From Marinimicrobium agarilyticum DSM 16975 (lineage in GTDB: Bacteria > Pseudomonadota > Gammaproteobacteria > Pseudomonadales > Cellvibrionaceae), in the NCBI RefSeq assembly GCF_000423345.1, contig NZ_AUHU01000008.1:97371-161370 (forward strand): 64,000 nt of DNA, given 5' to 3'. Positions 42,549-52,700 of the stretch are shown here, piece by piece (positions within the stretch are counted from its first letter, which is position 1; every line of letters begins with the position of its first letter). The position numbers and the translations under genes were made by a program. Below the pieces are notes generated by a model. The model was not told where the DNA came from, made no database searches, and was given only the letters and a program-made list of their open reading frames with translations.

Positions 42549-42570
42549 AAAAGACTTTTTGTCGTCTTTT
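42549..42570. other. Hairpin in the regulator-reductase gap
   Basis: AAAAGAC and GTCTTTT form a 7-bp stem with an 8-base loop. Flanking A and T runs would make it terminator-like in either direction, but it lies upstream of both genes, so it is more likely a leader or binding structure. Confidence 0.4.
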
Positions 42571-42582
42571 AGAACATATCCG

Positions 42583-42596
42583 TTAACTTGGGTTAA
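42583..42596. promoter_or_regulatory. Crp/Fnr-spaced palindrome in the divergent promoter region
   Basis: TTAACTTGGGTTAA contains TTAAC and GTTAA as a perfect inverted repeat around 4 bases, the 5-4-5 geometry of Fnr-type sites. It lies about 130 bases upstream of the reductase and 157 bases upstream of the Crp/Fnr gene. Confidence 0.45.
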
Positions 42597-42725
42597 TGCC
42601 GAAGGGGAATAGGGCCTCTAAAATAGCCGAGCATTGCTAGGAGAGCATCAGAAACGCCATGTTTCCGCTCCAGAGCGACCGTCGCAATAGCTAGTTATGG
42701 AACTATTTCTCGGAGTCAGAAAACC

Positions 42726-43463
42726 ATGGAATTAAAGAATAGAACAATTCTAATAACGGGGGGAACCTCCGGTATCGGTAAGGAGTTGGTCGCGCTACTG
42801 GCACCGATCAACAAAAAAATCATTGTTGTGGCCACCAATCCAGTCAAACTGGATGAAATCAAGAATAACTACAAAAACGTTGTGACCTACCAATGTTCAC
42901 TCGCTAAAAAAATGGAAGTGGAAGAAACCATTGAAGCGATTCTGGAAGAGCACCCAGATCTTAGCGTTGTCTTCAACAACGCGGGTATTCAGAAAACCCC
43001 TATGTTTCATGAAAAGGAATTCAGTTTTGACAGTATCGATACGGAAGTGACCGTGAATTTAACCGCTCAGATCTGGATATCCGCCCTGACATTGGGCCAT
43101 TTTTTGAACCTAGAAGCTCCTGCTGCCTACATTAATGTCACCTCGGGCCTGGGTTTGTATCCGAAAAAGAATTCGGCGGTTTATTGTGCTACAAAAGCCG
43201 GATTGCTCAACTTCACCAGAAGCTTTCGCTATCAGCTGGAATCAACTCCCATTAGAGCCTACGCAGCCATTATGCCACTGGTCGATACACCGATGACTGA
43301 AGGACGAGGGAAAGGAAAGATAACCGCCAAAGAAGCGGCGTCCCAAATAATAAAAGGCGTGGAAAAAGATAAAGACGATATCTATGTGGGGAAAACCAAA
43401 CTAATGCCTATGATGTCGCGCATCAGCCCGACGTTCATGGCGTCCATCATGAAGGGCGTCTGA
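42726..43463 (+). CDS. Short-chain dehydrogenase/reductase, first gene of the biosynthetic region
   Basis: This 245-residue cytoplasmic oxidoreductase has the cofactor motif TGGTSGIG, the FNNAG motif and the catalytic Ser/Tyr-Lys set (NVTSGLG, YCATK). The sequence is DltE-like. In the context of an alpha-oxoamine synthase cluster it could reduce the 3-keto group of an amino ketone to the amino alcohol, as 3-ketosphinganine reductase does. That role is an inference. Base composition is visibly more AT-rich than the dnaA-gyrB genes, which may point to separate ancestry. It lies 24 bases ahead of the VTT protein, probably in one operon. Confidence 0.85.
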   Translation: MELKNRTILITGGTSGIGKELVALLAPINKKIIVVATNPVKLDEIKNNYKNVVTYQCSLAKKMEVEETIEAILEEHPDLSVVFNNAGIQKTPMFHEKEFSFDSIDTEVTVNLTAQIWISALTLGHFLNLEAPAAYINVTSGLGLYPKKNSAVYCATKAGLLNFTRSFRYQLESTPIRAYAAIMPLVDTPMTEGRGKGKITAKEAASQIIKGVEKDKDDIYVGKTKLMPMMSRISPTFMASIMKGV

Positions 43464-43487
43464 CTTAACTCGAAACGGACTCACAGC

Positions 43488-44159
43488 ATGAAACAATTGA
43501 TCACCATTTCCCTGATCTTGGCAGCCATTTTCGCTTCCACTTTTCTAATCCTCACGTCGATGGGTTTATTAACCGTTGAAGGTATTGAGGCGGGGCTTAA
43601 GGCAGCGTCAGAAGCCAATGCGATATACGTCATTATTGGTGTTGTGGCGCTTCTTTTCGCAGACATCTTCATTGCCGTACCGACACTGACTATCGCAATT
43701 TTGTCCGGTTACTTTTTGGGCTTCGGTTTGGGAGCATTGAGCGCCAATTTAGGCATGGTGTTGGCCGGCGTTACCGGTTATGGACTCTGTCGAATCTATG
43801 GACCGGGGCTGCTGAAAAAGATATACAGCGATCCCCAAAAACGCGAAGAAATGCAAACGATCTTTAATCAGCATGGTTCTACGGTACTTTTGATCTGTCG
43901 ATCAATGCCTATATTACCGGAAGTCTCCTGCTGCATGGCCGGCGCCAACAAAATGCGATTTGTTCGGTTTCTAACCTGTTACCTGATCTCCACTGTCCCT
44001 TACGCGACCATTGCTGCGTTCGCCGGTTCTCGAAGTAGCCTGGATAATCCCCAACCAGCCATTTACGCGGCCATTGGCTTGTCTCTGTTTTTCTGGATGG
44101 CATGGGTCATATTTATCAGGAAGACGAGAATGGAGGCACAACAGCTGCAGAGCGAGTAA
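43488..44159 (+). CDS. VTT/DedA-superfamily (TVP38/TMEM64-like) membrane protein
   Basis: This 223-residue integral membrane protein has an N-terminal helix, then the VTT core: hydrophobic segments with FIAVPTLTIAILSGYFLGFGLG and GYGLCRIYG, a charged loop, the conserved R-(x)-MPILPEVSCCMAGA stretch and C-terminal helices. Relatives move or scramble lipids, or contribute to membrane homeostasis. Placed between a reductase and an oxoamine synthase fusion, it could transport or tolerate the lipid product. That is speculation. It is 152 bases upstream of the fusion gene. Confidence 0.82.
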   Translation: MKQLITISLILAAIFASTFLILTSMGLLTVEGIEAGLKAASEANAIYVIIGVVALLFADIFIAVPTLTIAILSGYFLGFGLGALSANLGMVLAGVTGYGLCRIYGPGLLKKIYSDPQKREEMQTIFNQHGSTVLLICRSMPILPEVSCCMAGANKMRFVRFLTCYLISTVPYATIAAFAGSRSSLDNPQPAIYAAIGLSLFFWMAWVIFIRKTRMEAQQLQSE

Positions 44160-44311
44160 GACGACAGAATAGCAATCCTTAATTTCATCAACCGTCTCCG
44201 CAGGGGCAGGGGAAGAGCGACATATAGTTGAGAGGCCAAAATTTAGTTGTATCGCAGTTGTTCAGGCGGGGACGGATCTCTTCTCAGAATTGAGTAAACA
44301 AGGTGAGTGAT

Positions 44312-46690
44312 ATGGAATTGACAGAGCGAAGCGGTACAGATCTCGCTTGCGAGCACTACACGGGAATTGACCAAGTAGAGGCCAATGAGTGGGATACCAT
44401 CGTCTCCAGAGCAACAGGGCTGAAGCATTCTGTTCTGGAAACTTTTGAGTATTCTGACGTCAACAATCTGGTTTGCCATTACCTGATGTTTAGAGAGGAC
44501 AACCAGGCTGTCGGCAGAGCCAACCTCTATGAGGTTTCTATGGATTTCAAATCCATGGACCAGGAGTTGTCGGAAAGCGCAGTGGAGTCCATTAATAGCT
44601 GGCATCCGGCGTTCCTTAACTTTTCTATGGCGGAGTGCGGCCTGTTTGCCATGAATGGCGATGGCTTGGTCGTGAAGCAGGAGCGGCACCTGACTTCAGC
44701 TATTCAAGCGACCAGTAAAAAACTTCACCAGATTGCCGATAAAAAAGGGTTGGATCTTTTGGTCTTCCGGGATGTTCCGGTTGAGCTCTATTCCCACTAT
44801 GAAAAAGTTCTGGTTTCGGAAGGCTATGCTCCTACCGCCGGCTTTACCAATGCTGTTCTCGATATCCAGTGGAATTCGTTGAACGACTATCTAGAGAGTC
44901 TGAGAAGTAAAGACCGCAACAAAATAAAAGCTGCGTTCAAGAAACAAAATGATCTGGGGATTCGTCTTGAAGTTACCTCGGACTACACCCATCTCGCCCC
45001 CAAGTTGGCCCAGCTCTGGGCGAACGTAAATGCCTCCTCATCCGACTATAACCGAGAACAGCTCGATGAGGCTTTCTTCAGAGAATCGGGATATAGGCTG
45101 GCTGGGGACAGTGAAGTCATACTGTTTTATTACGATGACGCACTCGTGGCCTTTATGTGGAATCTCATCGGGGAAGAGGATTATCACATGGCGGACTGGG
45201 GAGTGGACTATGACTACCCTCACTACCGCGAAGCCAACTTCTACCGCGCCGCGTCAGTGTATTCGTTGGAGAGGGCGATTGCGTTAAAAAAGCAGAGAAT
45301 GCAACTGGGTATGACCAATTACGTTCCCAAACAATTTCTGGGAGCGAAAATGCAGCCGTTGATATATTTCATTAAGCATCATCGAAAGCCAGAATACTCT
45401 GGCACCGTCGCTCGAATGATGACGGATGCGATACAGCAACCAGAGAACCTAAACTACTTTTCAGAAAGACCTGGCTTTCCTTGCCCGATATCGGATGGTG
45501 ACTATAAGGCGGCCATTAACAGCCGCGCCAGGGAGTATGCCATGGATGACATACTGAGCGTAACGGAAGACAGTTACGATATTGACCTCCTTAAAGTTGG
45601 AGGGATGTACAGCTTCTACCCGGATAATCACTGTGAGCAGATAGACATGAGTACACCCTGCTTCATTGATTACACGCGTTTCTCCGAAGTGGCGGAACAG
45701 GGGGCCGCTGTGCTCCAGAGAGGAAGTGGCTATTGTCCAGGCCCTGCATTCGTATCCGGGCAGCCAGGCCCGGCACTTATATTGCAGGATCTGTTGGCTG
45801 ACCTCTTTGGGAAGGACAGCAGCCAGCTCTTTGCCAATGCCTCCTCCATGTACGCCTCTGTGTTCGGCTCAATTTTGAGCGATCAGTCCACGGTATTCGT
45901 GGATGAGCAAGTCAGTCCGTTATTGATCAGTGCTGTGGCCGCTACCGGGAAGCCTATGAGTGTTTTCCGTCATAGAGATTACGCCCATCTGGAAGAGCTT
46001 CTTGGAGATCACAAGCACACAAAAAATCTAATAGTGACCGAATCGCTCTTCACCTTGTTCTCCGACGCCGCGCCTCTAAAACAGATCGTCCAGATAAAAG
46101 AACGTACCGGCGCTCGATTGTTTGTAGACGAATCCATGGCATTTGGCTTCTTCGGAAAACGTGGATCCGGGTTCTCGGAACAGCAGGGACTGGTTGAACA
46201 CGTTGATATCCTGGGTGCCTCACTCTACGCGGGTTTTGGATTGCCTGGGGCCTTTGTTGCGGGGCCGAAAAAATTCATTGAGCACATGCGTCACCAAAGT
46301 CCCGAGCTATTGCTTTCCCCAGGCGTCACCAATGTGGATTGCGCCATGATGATTGAGTCCTTGCGGTTGCTCCAAAAGGGTACCGTTGACAGATCACCTA
46401 TAACGGAGCGATCTCAACGTCTGGCCGAAGCGCTCGTTGCTGCGGACTACACGGTAATCCGAGGTGAGATGCCAGTAATCAGCGTTGTCATCGGCGATTA
46501 CATCATGGCGTTAGCGATGCAGAAAAAATTCTTTAACCAGAATATCGTCGTTTCGTCCGTGGGGCCCCCACTGGTTCCGGAAGAAATGTCATCCCTTCAG
46601 TTAAGAATAAACCACTCCGTGGACGAATCGATGACCAAACGAGTAATAAGTGCATTTGAGCTTATGTCATCGGATATATACGGGAAATAA
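44312..46690 (+). CDS. GNAT acyltransferase fused to an LCB1-like catalytically dead alpha-oxoamine synthase domain
   Basis: This 792-residue two-domain protein starts at the ATG at 44312 with AAGGTGAG upstream. The N-terminal part (about residues 1-390) is GNAT-like of the Acetyltransf_6/FemAB type, with a basic helix SLRSKDRNKIKAAFKKQ and a WGVDYDYPHYREANFYRAA segment. The C-terminal part (about 410-790) has the fold-type I alpha-oxoamine synthase layout but lacks every PLP contact. The Schiff-base Lys is A640 (GASLYAGFG in place of TLSKSLAS). The His of DEAH is M609 (DESMAFG). The stacking His of the DELSH motif is Ser (DEQVSPL). Eukaryotic serine palmitoyltransferase subunit LCB1/SPTLC1 is dead in the same way and has EESLSFG at the same place. 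The protein may therefore pair with the active synthase at 53198 as a heterodimer, while the GNAT domain N-acylates the product as bacterial ceramide synthase (also GNAT-like) does. Partner and activity are inferences. Confidence 0.82.
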   Translation: MELTERSGTDLACEHYTGIDQVEANEWDTIVSRATGLKHSVLETFEYSDVNNLVCHYLMFREDNQAVGRANLYEVSMDFKSMDQELSESAVESINSWHPAFLNFSMAECGLFAMNGDGLVVKQERHLTSAIQATSKKLHQIADKKGLDLLVFRDVPVELYSHYEKVLVSEGYAPTAGFTNAVLDIQWNSLNDYLESLRSKDRNKIKAAFKKQNDLGIRLEVTSDYTHLAPKLAQLWANVNASSSDYNREQLDEAFFRESGYRLAGDSEVILFYYDDALVAFMWNLIGEEDYHMADWGVDYDYPHYREANFYRAASVYSLERAIALKKQRMQLGMTNYVPKQFLGAKMQPLIYFIKHHRKPEYSGTVARMMTDAIQQPENLNYFSERPGFPCPISDGDYKAAINSRAREYAMDDILSVTEDSYDIDLLKVGGMYSFYPDNHCEQIDMSTPCFIDYTRFSEVAEQGAAVLQRGSGYCPGPAFVSGQPGPALILQDLLADLFGKDSSQLFANASSMYASVFGSILSDQSTVFVDEQVSPLLISAVAATGKPMSVFRHRDYAHLEELLGDHKHTKNLIVTESLFTLFSDAAPLKQIVQIKERTGARLFVDESMAFGFFGKRGSGFSEQQGLVEHVDILGASLYAGFGLPGAFVAGPKKFIEHMRHQSPELLLSPGVTNVDCAMMIESLRLLQKGTVDRSPITERSQRLAEALVAADYTVIRGEMPVISVVIGDYIMALAMQKKFFNQNIVVSSVGPPLVPEEMSSLQLRINHSVDESMTKRVISAFELMSSDIYGK

Positions 46691-46739
46691 AGAAAACCAC
46701 ATTGTAAAAATTCTGTTAGTTAACAGCTAGGGGGCTAAG

Positions 46740-49700
46740 ATGGACTTGAAGGAAAAAGATGCGCTGGCGGTGGTGGGTATCGGCTGCCGTTACCCGGGGG
46801 GCGCTTTGTCACCGGAAACGTTTTGGCAAATGATTCGGAGCGGAACAGATGCAATAACCGAAGTGCCTGAAGATCGGTGGGACTATCGAAAATTCTTTGA
46901 CGGCAAGGGAAGTCGTCCCGGTAAAACCAAGGTGAAGCAGGGCGGCTATCTCTCCCAGAATCTTCGTGAATTCGACTCTATGTTCTTCGGTATGTCGCCC
47001 CGGGAAGCCGCCTATACTGACCCCCAACAGCGGCTGTTGCTTGAAACCACTTGGGAGGCATTTGAGGATGCCGGTATGACGGAGGAGCAATTCCGGGGGT
47101 CGAATACTGGTGTGTTCGTCGGGGCGTTCAACCTGGATCACCTGATTTTCCAGTTGAGCCGGGATAATCTGGAGCTGGTTAGTTCCTTCTCAGCGGCCAA
47201 CTTCACCATGACTATGTTGTCCAACCGGCTATCATTCGCCTTTGACTTAAAAGGCCCAAGCGTCACCATGGACACGGCTTGCTCCTCCTCGCTGGTGGCC
47301 ACGCATTACGCCTGCCAAAGTATATGGAACGGCGATAGCGAGATGGCCATTGCGGCGGGCGTGAATGTGATACATCGACCTGAATACATGGTGGCCATGA
47401 GCAAAGGCGGATTTCTCTCCGAACACGGTCGCTGCAAATCTTTTGACAGTGATGGCGCAGGTTACGTGAGAGGTGAGGGAGCGGGTGTCATCGTTTTGAA
47501 AACCCTCAAACAAGCGATTGAGGATAAGGATGATATTTACGCTCTGATTCGTCATACAGGTGTCAACCAGGACGGCCATACCAACAACGGTATTTCCTTT
47601 CCCAACGGCGATGCTCAGCGCGAACTCATTCAGAAGGTATATCGGGACTCGAATACTGACCCGACCAGCGTTTCTTACGTGGAGGCACATGGTACGGGAA
47701 CCAAGGCAGGCGATCCTATCGAAATATCGTCTATTGCATCGGTAGTGGCGCAGAACCGAGACCGAAGTACTCCTTGTTATGTCGGCTCGGTCAAATCAAA
47801 TATCGGTCATACAGAATCTGCCGCCGGTGTTGCCAGCATCATTAAAGCGTCGTTGTCGGTTCGCAAAGGGGAAATCCTTCCCAACCTTCATTTTAACAAC
47901 CCCAACCCCGAGATTGACTTTGCTGACGGTCGCATTGTGGTTCCTACCAGGGTTATTCCTTGGAATGAACCGAAATATCAACCGCGGCGGGCTTCGGTAA
48001 ATTCGTTCGGCTATGGCGGGACTAACAGCCACGCAATCCTGGAACAGTATTTTCCGCCGCAAGAGCAGCAACAACAATCGATCGTGGTGAAAGATGATGC
48101 TCGGTACTTGATTCCACTGAGCGGAAAAAATGCGAAAGCCATTCAAGAAAACTGCAAAAACCTTCACAAATTCTTGTTGGAGCAGGACTCCGATAAAATT
48201 TCGCTGAATGATATTTGCCATAGTCTGGCGTATCGCCGCTCGGGGCTGGAGGAGCGCATCGGTATTTATGCCCGTAACCAAGCCGATCTGGTGGAGAAGC
48301 TGAATGCGGTTGCCGACGGTGAATATCCGGACGGGGTTGTGGAGGGGCGGATCGACACTGCTAACCGGAACGGCTTAGTGTTTGTCTTTACCGGCATGGG
48401 CCCTCAATGGTGGGCCATGGGGCAAGCGCTTTACGAGAGCGAGCCGGTCTTCCGCGCTTCGGTAGACGATATTGACCACCATTTCAGAACCATTGCTGGC
48501 TGGTCCATTCGGGAAGAAATGCTGGCTGATGAAGAATGTTCACGCATTACCCAGACCAGCATCGCACAACCCGCAAACTTTGTAATCCAGGCGGCGTTGG
48601 TTGAACTTTATCGGTCGTGGGGTATTGAGCCTTCCGTGGTGGTTGGTCACAGCGTTGGTGAAGTGGCGTCTGCCTATGTTTGTGGCGCTCTGTCATTGGA
48701 GGATGCGCTCAAGGTCAGCTTCCATCGTAGCCGTTTGCAACAGACAATGGCGGGGCAGGGAGCCATGCTGGCTGTCGGGTTGGGAGGCGAAGATCTGGTC
48801 GACCTCATTGAGCTTTACAGCGGCGTCTCGATCGCGGCCATCAACAGTGCCTCCAGCGTCACTCTTTCAGGTGACGCAGAGCAGTTGCGAGAGATTGCGC
48901 AGTTGCTGGAAGAGCAGTCTATTTTTAATCGAATGCTACAAGTGGAAGTGCCCTACCATAGCCATCAGATGGATCCGATCAAGGACGAGCTTCTGGAGGT
49001 GCTCGATACCATAACGCCGCGTAAGGCCAAGTGTCCCGTTTTTTCCACAGCCAAGGGCCGTATGATAGTGGGAGAAGATTTTTCCGCCGAGTATTGGTGG
49101 GACAACGTGCGCCAGCCGGTGTACTTTGAGAAAGCGATCAAGTCCATGGTCGAAGAGGGCTATACGCATTTTCTGGAAGTGGGTCCGCACCCGGTAACAC
49201 GCACCTTTCTGGGGGACTGCCTGGCAGACGAGGGTGTTATGGGACGCGTAATCACCAGCCTGCACCGCAAGAAGCCAGAAAACCAAACCTTTTATGAATC
49301 TCTCGCGGCCTTGTTCTGTGCTGGCTACTCGCTACGTTGGCCCAAAGCGGTTCGGGAAGGCCGGTTTGTTCGTTTGCCTACCTATGCGTGGCAGAGGGAG
49401 GAATACTGGAATGAGTCGCCTTTGTCGCGACGCTTTCGATTGGGCAGCGGGAACGGCCACCCCTTCATGTATGAGCGCGTGATGTCCCCTGAACCTGCCT
49501 GGCAAGTTCAGCTCAACGAAAACTTCTTCCCCTACATTGACGACCATCGAATTTCAGGTAACGTCGTTTTTCCCGGAGCGGGGTATATCGAGGCTGGCTT
49601 GGCGGTGCAACGTTATGCCAACGCGCGAGAGGGCGCCGTCAGTCTTGAGGGCTTGAAGTTCGAGCGAATGTTGATGCTGGATGACACACGTAATCAACAA

Positions 49701-52700
49701 CTGCGGGTGGTTCAAGACCGGGAGAAGGGAGCGTTTTCAATATACAGTAGCGATGTGAATGAAGACAACTGGACCCGTCACGCGACCGGCTACCTGACGC
49801 CCTCTACGCTGAGGCGGGCCTCGGAAACGCTGGAGCTGGAGCGATTGAAGCAGGTTTGTAACCAAGCTGTTAATGTGAAACGCCTTTACACGGGATTTGC
49901 CGAGCGCGGCTTGGGTTATGGCCCACAATTCAAAACCATCCGTGAACTGTCGGTCGGTGAAGGCTGTGTGCTGTCGGCGCTGAGGTTGCCGGAAGAGATT
50001 GTCGATCGGGCTCGGGAGCACTATATCATTTATCCCGCGTTGCTCGATGGTGCCTTTCAAAGCTTGATTGCCCTGACTGACAGTGAAACCGGCGCTCCGA
50101 TGGTACCTGTGGATCTGGCCCAGTTCACCGTTCACGGTGATATCGCGAATTCGCTTTATTGCTATGGCGAATTGGTTGGCTGTAGCGATACCACAATTCG
50201 GTGTGACCTTTGGTTGACGGACGAAACGGGGGTGGTGTTGATCGAAATGAAGGGTTTGGTGTGTGCCGAGCTCGGCCTCGATATAGGTGAAGACGCTTCC
50301 GATAGTCTAGAAGACAGCTTCTACCGCTATCAATGGATACCGAGAGATCTTCAGGAAGAGTCATTGGGGGCCGCCAGCGGGGAAGATGGGTGGGTTGTTC
50401 TGCATGAGCAGTCGGAATCTGACCTGGCGTGTGCGCTCGCAAACTCCCTAGAGAAAAAAGGAGAAGCGTGTACGTTGGTGAGTTTTGATGACCAGTTCGA
50501 TGGGCCGGATCATTTGGAGCCGGGCAATCGTCATCTCGACGCGCTTCGTTCGACGCTCGCAAAATTGCTGCAAAAAGGCGTAAACCGCATTCTCTACGTA
50601 GCGGACGGCCAGAAGACTGTTGGTAAGGGTGAGGATCTGGGGCTGCCGGGGCGCTCGGTAAACCTCACCTTGCCACTTATCGCGCTTGGCCAAGCGTTGA
50701 GTCATGCCGATGAAGATCAAGGAGAGCGCAAGCCGGAGGCCGTTCGGCTCTGTTTGCTCACACGCGGAGCGGCGGCTGTCAATGAAGGGGATCAATTGGA
50801 TCCGAGCTTAACTGGCATCGCATCGCTGCCTCACCTGTTGGGCAACGAATTCACAGAGATCCAGCCGCAGCATATTGATATCGCTTGCGACTCGCCTGAC
50901 ATTGGCAAGGATATAAAGGCCGTTGTTGATGAACTGTGTGCTGACCTGGTGGACGAGGATGTCAGTATCCGTCAGGGCCATCGGTATGTTCGTCGACTGG
51001 AAGCCATGCCCATGGAGAGCGGCGACATTGAAGCCTCCCGCTTGGTTCATCCTCAAGAATGGGACGCCTTGATCCGGGTAGTTTTTCCCGTGGGGGACAA
51101 TCCCCGGCTGGTGTTGGAGGCGCCAAGCGACAAGCTTGGAAAAGATGACGTTCTCGTGCAAGTGGAGCGAATGGGACTTCATGCCGACACAGTCAACGAA
51201 CAACCATCGCTGGATTGGTCAACATTTATCGGGCGGGTGGTCCAGACCGGAGAGAATGTTACCGGAAAGGAAAACGGGCAAACCGTGGTGGGCATTCATC
51301 CCAATCCTCAAGTGTTGGCCAATCGAGTTTTGGTCAAAGCCAACCGATGCGTCCCGCTTCACTCGGTGAATGGCCTGGAAGACGCACTGGATTTTGCGGC
51401 TTACGTCCAGGCTGCTCATTGGCTCGCTTTGGCGGGTTGTCGGAAAGGGCATTCGTTGCTAATCCAGGACGCCTGGTCAACGACCGGCCTTGCACTGATC
51501 ACCTTGGCACAGCGTCTGGAGTTGGGGGAACTCTACGTAGCCGCGGACGACCACGCGCAGCGGGAGAAGCTCGCAACACTGGGTGTCCGGCGCGTGTTCG
51601 ATAATAGCGACCTGTCCTACATTGATGAACTGCTGTCTGAAACGCAAGGTCGCGGCGTTGACCGGATCATAAACCGTCGGGCCGATGAGCGTTTTACCTA
51701 TAGCTTTAAAGGACTCAAATCAGGCGGTTTGCTGTTGCACGCGGTCACGGACCAAGAGGACCCCTTGGTCTTTCCTGATGCGTCCCGTCGAAACGCTAAC
51801 GTCGGGTTTCTCTTGTCTCAATTCGAAGACGCCCTTGAGGCGAACCCTACGCTCCTTGACGAATTGGGAGCGTCCCTTGAGCTCAAACAAGCGTCGCCGC
51901 TGCCGAGCTTGCCTCGTCAGGAATTCAACATGAATAATCTGATGGGCGTCGCCCGTACGCTTTCTGAGCCCGGGGCGTACCCGGAATGTGTCGTCTCCAT
52001 GGACTCACCTGTTCGAATCACCGAGATCGAAACGTTGGGTGGTGTCCAGCGCGATAGTACCTACCTAATTACCGGTGGAACCAGTGGCTTGGGGTTGGCG
52101 TTGGCCAAATGGTTGGCGCATAAGGGGGTGCGCGGCTTGGCTTTGTCCAGCCGCCGCGGCTCCAGTCGGCCGGAGGCGCGGGAGTTCGCCGAGCAGCAGC
52201 GAGCGCTCGGTGTTCAGGTGGCCCTGTTTGATGTCGACATGACTGATAGTGAGTCGGTCGCCGGAATGATCGCGGACATCGGTACCACCATGCCTCCGCT
52301 CAAAGGAATCATTCATGGGGCCATGGTATTGGACGATGATCTGACCGTCAGAATGACGCCGTCGCGAATGAGCAAAGTTATGGCTCCGAAAGTTACCGGC
52401 GCGGTGAATTTGCACCGCGCGACGCAGTCCTTGCCGCTGGATCATTTCATTTCAATCTCTTCCATTTCTTCCATCATCGGTAACGTTGGTCAAACCAACT
52501 ACATCGCTGCCAATGCGTTTCTGGATGGCTTTGCCCATTACCGAAGAGCGCTGGGGTTGGTCGCCACCACCGTAAACCTTGGGGTTCTTCAGGAAACCGG
52601 GGTAGTGGCGCGAGACGAAAATCTCGCCAACGTTCTGGATGCCAAGGGGATTCAGGGCTTCTCCACGCGCGATGTCATTCGGGGCTTTGGTCATATCTTG

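Noticed and set aside
44312..46690. Active 8-amino-7-oxononanoate synthase (biotin pathway) or ordinary aminotransferase
   Set aside because: The Schiff-base Lys and both PLP-contact His are absent, and no other biotin gene is nearby.
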